Origin: Acidobacteriota bacterium
GTDB taxonomy: Bacteria > Acidobacteriota > JAAYUB01
Assembly: GCA_029565065.1 (NCBI GenBank)
Contig: JAKQOW010000092.1
Coordinates: forward strand, 93,186-157,185
Direction of reading: 5' to 3'
Length of the DNA: 64,000 nucleotides
Below the pieces are notes generated by a model, which worked only from the letters and a program-made list of their open reading frames with translations, did not search any database and was not told the origin of the DNA. The translations under genes and the position numbers were made by a program. How positions within the stretch are numbered: position 1 is the first letter of the stretch; every line of letters starts with the position of its first letter. Below are positions 37,430 to 47,348 of the stretch, one piece after another.

Positions 37430-38508
37430 GCGTTCGGCTCTTCATGGGGGAGGACGGTGATGTCGTCGAAATCCACCATCAGCCCCAGTTGGGTTCCCGG
37501 GCGCTCCAGGCCGGGCTTCGGATTGCTCAGCATCATCTTGAGGGACATCTCGCCGGCGCGAAGCCAGAAGTGCTCCACCTCCCCCATGAACACGGTCTTC
37601 TCCACCTGGCCGGCGAACCGGGCGCCCACCGGTTCGCGGCTCTCCCCCTCGATCTGGATGGATTCAGGCCGCATCGACACCAGAACCTGCTGCCCCTTCT
37701 GGAGCACCGCTTGACGGAGGGGGCCGGCGACGGGGCCGAGCGGCGTCCGGACGGACACCCAGTCGTTGTGGAGGCTGTCCACCGTGCCGGGCACGAAATT
37801 GGTCTCGCCCATGAAGCCGGCGACGAACACCGTCCGCGGGGTTCGGTACACCTCGATCGGGCTGCCGTGCTGGACGATGTGCCCGCTGTCGAGGATGATC
37901 ATCCGGTCCGCCATGGACAGCGCTTCCTTCTGATCATGGGTGACGTAGATCGTGGTGATTCCGGTGGCTTTCTGGACCCGGAGCAGTTCGTCGCGCATCT
38001 CGAGCCGCAGCCGGGCGTCGAGGTTGCTGAGCGGTTCATCGAGCAGCAGCAGCCCGGGACGGGTCACGATGGCGCGGGCGAGGGCGATGCGTTGCTGCTG
38101 GCCGCCCGAGAGTTGGTTGGGGAGCCGGTCTTCGTAACCGGTCATCTGCACCATCTCCAGCACCTCGGCGACGCGTTCGGCGATCTTGGGGCGGGGGAGC
38201 TTCTGGATGTCCAAACCGAACTCCACGTTGCTGCGCACCGTCAGGTGGGGCCAGAGGGCATAGTTTTGAAACACCATGCCGATCCGCCGGCGATTAGGCG
38301 GCAGGTTGAGCACCGATTCGCCGTCGAACAGGACGTCGCCCTGCGTGGGCGGCTCGAATCCGGCGATGATGCGGAGCAGGGTGGTCTTGCCGCAGCCCGA
38401 CGGGCCGAGGATGAAGAAAAATTCACCCTCGGCGACGGACAGATCCAGCTCCCGGAGGACCGTCGTGGCGGCGAACTGTTTGGTGACTCCCCGGATCTCG
38501 ATCTTCAT
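37426..38508 (-). CDS. ABC transporter ATP-binding protein (FbpC/PotA type)
   Basis: This encodes 360 residues. Walker A is LGPSGCGKTTLL near residue 35, the Q-loop follows in MVFQNYALWPHLTV, the signature is QLSGGQQQRIALARA and Walker B LLLLDEPLSNLDARLR with the His switch in YVTHDQKEA. A TOBE-like regulatory domain occupies residues 240-355. The class serves iron(III), polyamine and sugar importers. Four-nt overlaps with both neighbours show a single operon. Confidence 0.92.
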   Translation of the reverse strand: MKIEIRGVTKQFAATTVLRELDLSVAEGEFFFILGPSGCGKTTLLRIIAGFEPPTQGDVLFDGESVLNLPPNRRRIGMVFQNYALWPHLTVRSNVEFGLDIQKLPRPKIAERVAEVLEMVQMTGYEDRLPNQLSGGQQQRIALARAIVTRPGLLLLDEPLSNLDARLRLEMRDELLRVQKATGITTIYVTHDQKEALSMADRMIILDSGHIVQHGSPIEVYRTPRTVFVAGFMGETNFVPGTVDSLHNDWVSVRTPLGPVAGPLRQAVLQKGQQVLVSMRPESIQIEGESREPVGARFAGQVEKTVFMGEVEHFWLRAGEMSLKMMLSNPKPGLERPGTQLGLMVDFDDITVLPHEEPNA

Positions 38509-39854
38509 TTGGACAGCCGGATCGCCTCCTGGGATCGCTGCCGGGCGAACTGCAGCCAGGCGTTGATCTTCTCGTTGCGCAGCTTCTCGTCATCCCAACG
38601 CAGGGCCAGCGCCTCGGCTTCAGCCTGGTCGATGGGCATCCGGCAGAGGGCGGCGACCGCGGCGGGTTTGCGGCCCCCCCGGATCACCGCCTCCCAGCCG
38701 GACACGAGCGAGTCGTGCGCATCCACCAGAAACGTGCCCATGAGGTCGTTCTGCACGTCCCAGAGCCGCTCGCCCAGGCCCAGATCGTAGTTGATGAATG
38801 CGGCGGACTGGAAGGGGTTCTCGGTGATAAGCGTCCGCCCCTTGACCGCGTCGTATACGGGCGGCAGGAGGCTCAACCGGTACAGGCTGGACTGGGGCGG
38901 TCCGCCGGGAGTGCCCTTGCGCAGCATCCAGACCTGCTGGCCCTCCGACGACAGGACGTACTCCATGAACAACTTGGCCGCCGCGGCATGGTCGGCGCCC
39001 TTGAGCAGGGAGAAGCAGTCGGGATTCACGATCGACAGGCCATCCGGCACGACGAACGTGACCTTGTCGGCGCCCAGGTCCTCGACTTCCCGCCAGGCGT
39101 AGTAATCCACGACCAGGGTGTAGGCGGCGTCCCCGGAGACCAGGTCCTTGACCACATCCTTCGACGAGATCTTGAATTTCTTCACGTTGGCCGACAGCAG
39201 GTTCAGGACCTGCCAGCCCTTTTCCCAGCCGTACGCCTGCAGGATGATGTCGAAGGCCACGTGGCCCACGCCGCTGTGGCGCGGATCGGCCACGCTGATC
39301 CATCCCTTGACCGCCGGGCTGGTGAGATCCTCCCACGTCCGGATCTCGGGAAATTTCTGATACTGCCGCACCATCTCGTGGCTGAGAATGCCGAATGTGG
39401 ACAGGCAGGAACCGTACCACTGCAGCTCGGGATCATAGATCGGGATGCCGCTCACCTCTTTGGGAATAGCGTTCACGACCGCGGGGTCCAGTTCGGTGCG
39501 CTGCAGGAGGCCTTCTTTCTTCAGGGTGAGATGAGGGGAGATGCCGCCCCCCCAGAACAGGTCGATGTGGATGCCCTGCGGCGTCCGGGCGAACTCGGAG
39601 CGGATGAACCGCAGGTTGTCGGAGCTGCCGCCCTGATTGATCCACTCCACCTCGATGGTCCGGCCGGTCTTGCGCTGGTACCACGCCTTGAACAGGGGGA
39701 GCATGTTGTCGCGGATATCGGTGGTGTGCGGCGAGATGATCGATAGCTTGTCGGTATCGGCTGCCGGCCTCCCCGGTTCGGAGCCGCACGAGACGGCCAG
39801 CGCGGCGGCCAGGACTGCCAGGGCGGTGAGGCAGGTGGTCCAGAAGATCTTCAT
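38505..39854 (-). CDS. ABC transporter substrate-binding lipoprotein (iron/polyamine type)
   Basis: This encodes 449 residues after GAGGGAAAAAGC. The signal peptide ends in a lipobox-like AVSC, so it is lipid-anchored. The mature protein opens KLSIISPHTTDIRDNMLPLFKAWYQRKTG, the pattern of class II binding proteins for Fe3+ or 2-aminoethylphosphonate. Tyr residues that would bind bare Fe3+ cannot be placed with certainty, so the ligand is open. It leads the three-gene importer operon. Confidence 0.85.
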   Translation of the reverse strand: MKIFWTTCLTALAVLAAALAVSCGSEPGRPAADTDKLSIISPHTTDIRDNMLPLFKAWYQRKTGRTIEVEWINQGGSSDNLRFIRSEFARTPQGIHIDLFWGGGISPHLTLKKEGLLQRTELDPAVVNAIPKEVSGIPIYDPELQWYGSCLSTFGILSHEMVRQYQKFPEIRTWEDLTSPAVKGWISVADPRHSGVGHVAFDIILQAYGWEKGWQVLNLLSANVKKFKISSKDVVKDLVSGDAAYTLVVDYYAWREVEDLGADKVTFVVPDGLSIVNPDCFSLLKGADHAAAAKLFMEYVLSSEGQQVWMLRKGTPGGPPQSSLYRLSLLPPVYDAVKGRTLITENPFQSAAFINYDLGLGERLWDVQNDLMGTFLVDAHDSLVSGWEAVIRGGRKPAAVAALCRMPIDQAEAEALALRWDDEKLRNEKINAWLQFARQRSQEAIRLSK

Positions 39855-39947
39855 GCTTTTTCCCTCGAAATCTCAGGCTGGCGGACAAACAGTCACAACT
39901 TTCGGCGTTTCATGCCCATTACCGGCGCGGCGGGTCGGCGGACGGTG

Positions 39948-40691
39948 TCACGATTCTCCGAGCTGCTTGACGAATCCTTTCTTGTCCAGGTAGAAGCCTT
40001 CGGGGAGGATATCCTCGACTTTCTTGCGATATCCGGTCACCTTCCAGCGGTGATCCTTGAGCAGCTCGGCGATCTTCCGCTTGATCCGGGGCTTCTCCTC
40101 TTCCTCGGTCAGCAGGTCGAGAAACACGCCCCGCACAGCCTCCTCGGCCTCCGGCTGCGCCGCCAGCACTTCCGCGGCGCTGATCACCACGTCATCGTTG
40201 GGATCGCGGAGGAACGGCATCAGGGCCGTGACGACCGCCTCGCCGCGGTCCTCGGCCAGCGCCTGGATGATGGCCATTTTCTTGTGTGGCGCCCGGTCGT
40301 ATTCAGGCGAGAACTCGTTGGTCAGGATGTCGAGGATCATCCGGCGCGCCTCGTCCCGGCCGACGATTTCGGCCAGCAGCCGCAGCGGGTAGGTTAGATT
40401 TTCCTTCTCCCGGATGAACCGGAGGATCGCCGGGACCGCCGTCGCGCCTTTCGCCCGGATCAGGTCGCAGACGTACCGGCGTTCCTCCTCGTCCTCGCTG
40501 ATTTTGGGCACCAGCACGTCGAACCGGCCCAGCAGGAGGAAGATGGCCTCGTCACCCGGGATGGCGGCGAGCTCTTCGGCGGCGGCGACACGCTCGTACC
40601 CCTGGGAATACTTCTCCCGCAGGCGACGGGAGAGCCGGTTCAGCCGGCGCTGAACCTGGCCCTGCTGGTAGCGCTGCCAGAGTTCCTTCAT
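39948..40691 (-). CDS. HEAT-repeat-like helical protein
   Basis: This encodes 247 residues from the ATG (a GTG two codons earlier is possible). It is all-helical with repeating HEAT-like units (DEAIFLLLGRFDVLVP, TAVPAILRFIREKENLTYPLRLLAEIVG, AVVTALMPFLRDPNDDVVISAAEVLAA). It has a basic N terminus and no signal peptide. As last gene of the 2-oxoglutarate oxidoreductase operon, 17 nt after ndk, it may be an assembly or interaction factor; that is inference. Confidence 0.75.
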   Translation of the reverse strand: MKELWQRYQQGQVQRRLNRLSRRLREKYSQGYERVAAAEELAAIPGDEAIFLLLGRFDVLVPKISEDEEERRYVCDLIRAKGATAVPAILRFIREKENLTYPLRLLAEIVGRDEARRMILDILTNEFSPEYDRAPHKKMAIIQALAEDRGEAVVTALMPFLRDPNDDVVISAAEVLAAQPEAEEAVRGVFLDLLTEEEEKPRIKRKIAELLKDHRWKVTGYRKKVEDILPEGFYLDKKGFVKQLGES

Positions 40692-40708
40692 TCCCACGGG
40701 AAGCCCCG

Positions 40709-41140
40709 TCAGCCGATGACCGGATGGATCTGCTCCAGGTCGCTGAAGAAATAGTGAGTTTCAAACGCCGCGGTCGCTGGTGCGTCCGAGCCGTGCACGG
40801 CGTTCCGCTCGATGTTGGTGCCATGATCCTTGCGGATCGTACCCGGCGCAGCCTGGGCCGGATTGGTGGGGCCCATCAGATCGCGCCAGCGCTGGATGGC
40901 GTTGTCGCCCTGCAGCACCATCACCAGGACCGGACCCTCGGTCATGAACTGGACCAGGGTGGGGAAGAACGGCCGCTCCCGGTGCACATGGTAAAAGCCT
41001 TCCGCCTGGGATCGCGTCAGGTGCACGACGCGCGCGGCCACGACATCCAGACCGGCTGCCAGAATCCGCGACAGGATGGCGCCGGCGGCGCGGGCCTTGA
41101 AGGCGTCGGGTTTGACGATGCAGAGCGTGCGCTCAACCAT
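40709..41140 (-). CDS. ndk: Nucleoside diphosphate kinase
   Basis: This encodes 143 residues. [23 protein letters not shown] is the N-terminal signature and [15 protein letters not shown] carries the phospho-accepting His. It equilibrates NDP and NTP pools. It overlaps korC by 8 nt and shares a transcript with succinyl-CoA synthetase, whose product may be GTP or ATP, so the pairing makes metabolic sense. Confidence 0.95.
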   Translation of the reverse strand: MVERTLCIVKPDAFKARAAGAILSRILAAGLDVVAARVVHLTRSQAEGFYHVHRERPFFPTLVQFMTEGPVLVMVLQGDNAIQRWRDLMGPTNPAQAAPGTIRKDHGTNIERNAVHGSDAPATAAFETHYFFSDLEQIHPVIG

Positions 41141-41696
41141 TGGGATGTTCCTGCTTGTGCTTGCGGGCGGTCTCGATGCCGAGCGCGAACGCCTTCATGT
41201 TGATGTTCTCGGTGCCGCGCGGCACCCGGTGCATGACCGCCCGCTCCAGCGCTTCGCGGGACACGGTGCCGGTCAGTTCCTGAATCACGCCCAGGCAGAG
41301 GATGTTGACCACCATCTCCCGGCCGATCTGGGTGCGGGCCAGATCGGTCATGGGCAGGCCGATCAACCGGTAATTGCCCTTCAATTCGTCGACGACATAA
41401 TCGGAATCGACGACGATCAGGCCGCCGGCCTGAACACTGGGCGCATACTTGTTGAACGACTCCTGATTGAGCGCCAGCAGCAGGTCGGGGCTGGTCGCCT
41501 TGGGGTAGCTGATGGGCTCGCTGCCGATGATCACCTCGGACTTGCTGGCCCCGCCGCGGGCCTCCGGGCCGTAAGATTGCGACTGCACCGCGTACATGTT
41601 GTCGTGGATGGCCGCCGCTTCGGCCAGGATGACGCCGGCCAGGACCAGGCCTTGACCGCCGGAACCGGAGAGTCTGATTTCATAACGTTCGACCAC
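41133..41696 (-). CDS. korC: 2-oxoglutarate:ferredoxin oxidoreductase gamma subunit
   Basis: This encodes 187 residues. [24 protein letters not shown] is the gamma-domain signature, followed by [18 protein letters not shown]. It is the domain of 2-oxoacid:ferredoxin oxidoreductases that binds the CoA/dimer interface. It follows korB by 16 nt. Confidence 0.93.
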   Translation of the reverse strand: MVERYEIRLSGSGGQGLVLAGVILAEAAAIHDNMYAVQSQSYGPEARGGASKSEVIIGSEPISYPKATSPDLLLALNQESFNKYAPSVQAGGLIVVDSDYVVDELKGNYRLIGLPMTDLARTQIGREMVVNILCLGVIQELTGTVSREALERAVMHRVPRGTENINMKAFALGIETARKHKQEHPNG

Positions 41697-41712
41697 GGTT
41701 GCCTCCCCTGCG

Positions 41713-42549
41713 TTATTCCGCCAAAGCGGCGTCCTTCGCGCGTTGGATGATGGTTTGATAGGTCCGGATGAATTCCGGCCGGGTGCCGTGATGCAGTTCG
41801 CCGACCTGGATCTTGCCCGCCAGCTGATCGGGGGTCATGTCCTTGGCCTTGGCGGCGGAGACCACCACGTCCTTCTGCCACTTGAGATTGTCCACCGGTG
41901 TGCGCAGCTTGTTCTTGCGCCCGTAGTAGGTGGGGCACTGGCTCAGGGCCTCGATCACCGAGAACCCGGGATTCTGGATGCCTTTTTCGACGTACTTGTC
42001 CAACTGGGCCGTGCTGTAGGCCGTGCCGCGGGCGACGTAGGTGGCGCCGGCGGCGATGGCCAGGTTGCACACGTCGAAGGGCGGCTCCACCGAGCCGAAC
42101 GGCGCCGTGCTGGCGAACGAGCCCTCGGGTGTCGTGGGCGAATACTGCCCGCCGGTCATGCCGTAAATGTAGTTGTTGAACACGATCAGGGTCATGTCGA
42201 TGTTGCGGCGGCAGGCGTGGATGAAATGGTTGCCGCCGATGGCGAGGGCGTCGCCGTCGCCGCTGACCACGATCACATGAAGGTCCGGCCGGGCGACCTT
42301 GACGCCGGTGGCGAAGGCCAGCGCCCGTCCGTGCGTGGTGTGGAGGGTGTTGAAATCCACGTAGCCCACCGCGCGGGAGGAACAGCCGATGCCGGAGACG
42401 AACGCGATCTTGTTCTTGTCCAGGCCCAGCCGCTCCACGGCGCGGAGGACCGCTTTGAGGATGATCCCGTGGCCGCAGCCGGGGCACCAGATGTGGGGGA
42501 TGTACTGGGTGCGCAGGAGATTGGCGTAATCGACGCTTTTGGGTGACAT
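41713..42549 (-). CDS. korB: 2-oxoglutarate:ferredoxin oxidoreductase beta subunit
   Basis: This encodes 278 residues. It has the thiamine diphosphate site (VVSGDGDALAIGGNHFIHACRRN) and the cluster-binding Cys in IWCPGCGHG and SGIGCSSR. Together with alpha it decarboxylates 2-oxoglutarate, forming succinyl-CoA and reduced ferredoxin, or runs in reverse to fix CO2. Context with sucCD supports 2-oxoglutarate over pyruvate. Confidence 0.93.
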   Translation of the reverse strand: MSPKSVDYANLLRTQYIPHIWCPGCGHGIILKAVLRAVERLGLDKNKIAFVSGIGCSSRAVGYVDFNTLHTTHGRALAFATGVKVARPDLHVIVVSGDGDALAIGGNHFIHACRRNIDMTLIVFNNYIYGMTGGQYSPTTPEGSFASTAPFGSVEPPFDVCNLAIAAGATYVARGTAYSTAQLDKYVEKGIQNPGFSVIEALSQCPTYYGRKNKLRTPVDNLKWQKDVVVSAAKAKDMTPDQLAGKIQVGELHHGTRPEFIRTYQTIIQRAKDAALAE

Positions 42550-42565
42550 GATGCGCTCCTCGCTA

Positions 42566-43690
42566 TTAAACCGCGGCCATGATCTGGTCGGGCGTGATGG
42601 GCTCGCCGTCGGTCCGGTTGACCTGGGCGATGGGGATGTCGTGGCCGAGGATCCGGCGGATCTCCAGCACGTACTGTCCCAGATTCATCTCGGGCACCAC
42701 GATCTTGCGCTTGCCCTCGGCGGCCTTGAGGATATCCGCTTCGGGGATCGGGTAGAGGGTGATCGGGCGGAAGAGCCCGACCTTGCGCCCCTGCTTGCGC
42801 AGCAGTTCCACGGCGCGTCGGGCGGAGCGGGCGGTGGAGCCGAAGGCGATGATCAGCGTCTCGGCGTCCTCGACCATGAACAGGTCGTTTTTGTAGATCG
42901 ATGCCGCGTTCTTGTCGATCTTGGCCATCAGGGCGTGGTGCAGGGCCTGACGGATCTCGGCGTTGCCGGTGGGGAAGCCGGTCTCGCCATGGTCGAGGCC
43001 GGTGACGTGGCAGCGGTGACCGGTGCCGAAATCGGGCATCAGCGGGACTCCCTCCGCGTTGCGGCGGTAGGGGAAGCCCCAGTTCTCGGCCTGGGGCGGC
43101 GCCGGCCGGCGGATCAGCTCCAGTTCCGAAGCCTCCGGGATCTCGATCTTCTCGCGCATGTGCGCGTTGATTTCGTCCAGCAGGTACAGCACCGGGTTGC
43201 GGAAGCGCTCAGCCAGGTTGAAGGCCCGGATGACCTCCAGGAAGATCTCCTGCACCGTGGTGGGACAGGTGACGATGATCGGGTGATCGCCGTGGGTGCC
43301 CCACCGCGACTGGAGGATGTCGGCCTGGGCCGGTGACGTGGGGGCGCCGGTGGACGGTCCGCCGCGCATCACGTTCACGATCACGCACGGCACCTCGGCC
43401 ATGCAGGCAAATCCCAGATTTTCCTGTTTGAGCGAGAATCCGGGGCCGCTGGTGGCGGTCATCACCTTGGCGCCGGCGAGCGACGCGCCGATGATGGATC
43501 CCATGGCCGCGATCTCATCCTCCATCTGGATGAACCGGCCGTCGTTGGCCGGCAGGAGCTCCGCCAGGAACTCGGCGATCTCCGAGGAGGGCGAGATGGG
43601 GTAGCCGCCGAAGAACGTGCAGCCGGCGGCGATGGCGCCGATCGCGCACGCCTCGTTGCCGGAAACGAAACGGACTTCTTTAATTTTCAT
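42566..43690 (-). CDS. korA: 2-oxoglutarate:ferredoxin oxidoreductase alpha subunit
   Basis: This encodes 374 residues. FVSGNEACAIGAIAAGCTFFGGYPISPSSEIAE is the pyrimidine-domain opening; TATSGPGFSLKQENLGFA and CPTTVQEIF follow, then a C-terminal domain II. The beginning overlaps the ferredoxin gene by 11 nt. Gene order ferredoxin-alpha-beta-gamma equals korDABC in other bacteria and archaea. Confidence 0.93.
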   Translation of the reverse strand: MKIKEVRFVSGNEACAIGAIAAGCTFFGGYPISPSSEIAEFLAELLPANDGRFIQMEDEIAAMGSIIGASLAGAKVMTATSGPGFSLKQENLGFACMAEVPCVIVNVMRGGPSTGAPTSPAQADILQSRWGTHGDHPIIVTCPTTVQEIFLEVIRAFNLAERFRNPVLYLLDEINAHMREKIEIPEASELELIRRPAPPQAENWGFPYRRNAEGVPLMPDFGTGHRCHVTGLDHGETGFPTGNAEIRQALHHALMAKIDKNAASIYKNDLFMVEDAETLIIAFGSTARSARRAVELLRKQGRKVGLFRPITLYPIPEADILKAAEGKRKIVVPEMNLGQYVLEIRRILGHDIPIAQVNRTDGEPITPDQIMAAV

Positions 43691-43946
43691 CGTCCTGAAC
43701 CTGGGGTTGAATGGGTTGTTTAATGAATTTCTGGGCGAACTCGTTGTCCACCATGATCGCGAAATCGGGGCAGCGCAGATCGCACAGCTGGCAGCCGGTA
43801 CAGCTGTCGGGATTGACCACCACCGCCTTGCCTCGTTTCAGCCCGAGGGTGCGGGTGGGGCAGAACTCGACGCAAATGCCGCAGCCCTTGCAATTCTCGG
43901 GAATGATGACAATCACGTGCGTTTTCTTGACGTTCGTTTCGGACAT
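43680..43946 (-). CDS. korD: 2x[4Fe-4S] ferredoxin-like delta subunit of the oxidoreductase
   Basis: This encodes 88 residues with two CxxCxxCxxxC-type clusters: CKGCGICVEFCP near residue 19 and CTGCQLCDLRCP near residue 48. It passes electrons from the thiamine site to soluble ferredoxin. It lies 14 nt after sucD and overlaps korA. Confidence 0.93.
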   Translation of the reverse strand: MSETNVKKTHVIVIIPENCKGCGICVEFCPTRTLGLKRGKAVVVNPDSCTGCQLCDLRCPDFAIMVDNEFAQKFIKQPIQPQVQDDEN

Positions 43947-43960
43947 GTGCGGTTCCTTCC

Positions 43961-44833
<873 letters not shown>

Positions 44834-44850
44834 GCTTGCCTCCTTGACTC

Positions 44851-46011
44851 TTACGCTCGGGCCTTGGCGACGACCTTCTCGGCGGCGTCCTGCATGCCGT
44901 CGGCCAGGGCGATGTTCAATCCGGATTCCTGCAGGAGGCGCCGGCCCTCGTCCACGTTGGTGCCTTCCAGCCGGACCACGATGGGGACCTTGACGCCGAC
45001 GGCCTTGGCGGCGTTGATGATGCCCCGGGCGATGACGTCGCAGCGCACGATCCCGCCGAAGATGTTCACCAGGATCGCCTGCACGTGCGAGTCCGAGAGG
45101 ATGATGCGGAACGCGCTGGTGACGGATTCCTCGCTGGCGCCGCCGCCCACGTCGAGGAAGTTGGCGGGATTGCCGCCGGCCAGTTTGATGATGTCCATGG
45201 TGGCCATGGCCAGGCCCGCGCCGTTGACCATGCAGCCGATATTCCCGTCCAACTTGATATAGTTCAGCCCGAATCGGGAGGCTTCGATCTCCAGGGGATC
45301 CTCCTCGGAGTAGTCGCGCAGGAGCCTGAACTCGGGGTGCCGATACAGTGCGTTGTCGTCGAAATTGACCTTGGCGTCCAGGGCGATCAGGTTCCCCTCG
45401 GCGGTTTCGAGGAACGGGTTGATCTCCACCATGGAGGCGTCGGTGGCGACGAACGCGGCATACAGCGCGGCGAACACCTTGACCGCCTGGCCCACGAGCG
45501 CCGGCGGCAGGCCCAGACCGAACGCCAGCTTGCGGGCCTGGAAGGGGGACAGGCCGATCTGCGGGTCGATGTGCTCCTTGAGGATGGCCGCGGGATTGCG
45601 CGCCGCCACTTCCTCGATCTCCACACCGCCCTCGGCGCTGGCCATGAACACGGGCTGCCGGCGGCTGCGGTCCACCACGATGCCGAGGTAGTATTCCTTC
45701 TTGATGTTGAGCCCCTCCTCGATGAGGAGCTTCTGCACCTGCTTGCCCTCCGGTCCGGTCTGGTGGGTGAACAGGCGCGAGCCGAGCAGCCGGGTCGCGA
45801 TGTCCTGCGCCTCGCGGGGCGAGCGGGCCAGCTTGACGCCGCCGGCCTTGCCGCGGCCGCCGGCATGGATCTGCGCCTTGACCACCACGGTTCCGCCCAT
45901 TTCCTTGGCCAAGTCGTAAACCTCCGCGGCCTGGGTGGTCATGCGGCCCCGGGGGACGGGGACGCCGTACCCCTTGAGGATTTCCTTGGCTTGGTACTCG
46001 TGGATTTTCAT
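44851..46011 (-). CDS. sucC: Succinate-CoA ligase (ADP-forming) beta subunit
   Basis: This encodes 386 residues. The N-terminal ATP-grasp fold begins [42 protein letters not shown] binds nucleotide; [18 protein letters not shown] and [17 protein letters not shown] lie in the C-terminal domain. It heads the operon behind a good promoter, with AGGTGGGG before the ATG. Confidence 0.95.
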   Translation of the reverse strand: MKIHEYQAKEILKGYGVPVPRGRMTTQAAEVYDLAKEMGGTVVVKAQIHAGGRGKAGGVKLARSPREAQDIATRLLGSRLFTHQTGPEGKQVQKLLIEEGLNIKKEYYLGIVVDRSRRQPVFMASAEGGVEIEEVAARNPAAILKEHIDPQIGLSPFQARKLAFGLGLPPALVGQAVKVFAALYAAFVATDASMVEINPFLETAEGNLIALDAKVNFDDNALYRHPEFRLLRDYSEEDPLEIEASRFGLNYIKLDGNIGCMVNGAGLAMATMDIIKLAGGNPANFLDVGGGASEESVTSAFRIILSDSHVQAILVNIFGGIVRCDVIARGIINAAKAVGVKVPIVVRLEGTNVDEGRRLLQESGLNIALADGMQDAAEKVVAKARA

Positions 46012-46054
46012 CGCCCCACCTGGTTTTCAGCAAAGGTTTAAAATTTGAAACCGC

Positions 46055-46083
46055 ATCATAAACGGGGCGGAGCGGAAAGTCAA
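46055..46083 (-). promoter_or_regulatory. Promoter of the sucCD-korDABC-ndk operon
   Basis: TTGACT and TATGAT on the minus strand are 17 nt apart, 44 nt upstream of sucC. Confidence 0.6.
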
Positions 46084-46121
46084 GGTTGGGGTGGAGCTCC
46101 GGGCGGGTCGCCATGAAATTC

Positions 46122-46150
46122 TTGGCGGCTGGGTTCGGACACGCTACAAT
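46122..46150 (+). promoter_or_regulatory. Promoter upstream of miaA
   Basis: TTGGCG and TACAAT are 17 nt apart. The predicted transcript start near 46157 coincides with the ATG of a tiny open frame at 46158. Confidence 0.4.
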
Positions 46151-46157
46151 CGGTGGC

Positions 46158-46283
46158 ATGGGTAACCGGATTCAGCCGCTGCAGCGCCTCGGCGCGATGT
46201 GTGGCCGGATCTCTCGGACGCAGCTATGGGGGCTGTGGCTGTTGGCTGCAGCGCTGCTGGCCTGGATTGTGCTCAGGGACTGA
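46158..46283 (+). CDS. Possible leaderless 41-residue membrane peptide upstream of miaA
   Basis: The frame MGNRIQPLQ.. has a basic N-terminal half and one C-terminal membrane helix ([17 protein letters not shown]). It starts almost exactly at the predicted transcript start and ends 11 nt before miaA. No Shine-Dalgarno is visible beyond GGTGGC. It may be chance in high-GC DNA. Confidence 0.25.
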   Translation: MGNRIQPLQRLGAMCGRISRTQLWGLWLLAAALLAWIVLRD

Positions 46284-46294
46284 CGGGGACGATC

Positions 46295-47278
46295 ATGGAT
46301 CCTGCAATGGAGTATCCGCTCATCGGCATCGTCGGTCCCACGGCCTCGGGCAAGAGCGCTCTGGCCACGTGTCTCGCCCGGCGGCTGGGAGGCGAAATCG
46401 TGAACTGCGACGCCATGCAGGTGTATCGCGGTCTGGATGTGGGCACCGCCAAGGTGGACCCGGAGATTCGGGCCGAGATCCCTCACCACCTGCTCGATGT
46501 GGTGGAGGTGTCCCAGCGGTTTTCCGCCGGCCAGTTCCAGGATCTGGCCCGAGAGGCACTCGAGGGGATTCGTGCCCGCCGGAACTGGCCCATCCTGGCC
46601 GGCGGGACCGGTTTCTACCTGCGCACCGTGCTCTATGGGATCTTCGAAGGACCGGGCCGTGACGAGGCGTTGCGGGACCGCCTGCACCGCATCCGGGAGC
46701 GGCGGGGTCCGGAGGTGCTGCACCGCATCTTGGGCCGGCGGGATCCGGAGGCGTCCCGCCGAATCGCTCCGCGCGATTTTCAGCGCATCTGCCGGGCGTT
46801 GGAAGTGGCGCGCGCCACGGGGCGGCCGTTCACCGAGCACTTCGGCACGTCCGAGCGTCCGCTGACCGGGTTCGCGCCGCGCATCTACTGCCTGAACGTG
46901 CCGCGGCCGGAACTGCACGAACGGATCGCCCGCCGGGTGGCGGACATGCTGGCCGGCGGTCTGGTAGACGAGGTGCAGGGATTGCTGGCGCGCGGCGTCG
47001 CGCCCGACGCCAAGGGGCTGGAAGCCATCGGTTACCGCCAGGTGATGGAGCACCTGGCGGGGCGGCTGACCTGGCTGGAGCTGGCCCGCCGAATTGAAGT
47101 GGACACCCGCCGGTACGCCAAACGTCAGATGACCTGGTTCCGCAAGGAGCACGGCCTCGTCCCCGTCGCGGGGACGGGCGACGATCCCACCGTCCAGGCC
47201 CGGGTGTTCGAAGACATTGCGGCGGCTTTCGGCGCGCATCCGCTTTGGGAAACTGTGCGGGCCCGGCTGAATCAATAG
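46295..47278 (+). CDS. miaA: tRNA dimethylallyltransferase
   Basis: This encodes 327 residues. The P-loop is IVGPTASGKSALATCLARR near residue 10, followed by VNCDAMQVYRGLDVGTAK, HHLLDVVE and LAGGTGFYLRTVLYG; AIGYRQVMEHLAG and YAKRQMTWFRKE are in the tRNA-binding part. It prenylates A37 of tRNAs that read UNN codons. The start at MDPAMEYP follows GGGGA; a second ATG four codons later is possible. Confidence 0.95.
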   Translation: MDPAMEYPLIGIVGPTASGKSALATCLARRLGGEIVNCDAMQVYRGLDVGTAKVDPEIRAEIPHHLLDVVEVSQRFSAGQFQDLAREALEGIRARRNWPILAGGTGFYLRTVLYGIFEGPGRDEALRDRLHRIRERRGPEVLHRILGRRDPEASRRIAPRDFQRICRALEVARATGRPFTEHFGTSERPLTGFAPRIYCLNVPRPELHERIARRVADMLAGGLVDEVQGLLARGVAPDAKGLEAIGYRQVMEHLAGRLTWLELARRIEVDTRRYAKRQMTWFRKEHGLVPVAGTGDDPTVQARVFEDIAAAFGAHPLWETVRARLNQ

Positions 47279-47348
47279 ATCGTAGGACCGGCGGTGCGGC
47301 CGCCCGGGCGATGCCGCCGGCAGCATTTCGAAAAAGGAGCAAGATGTC

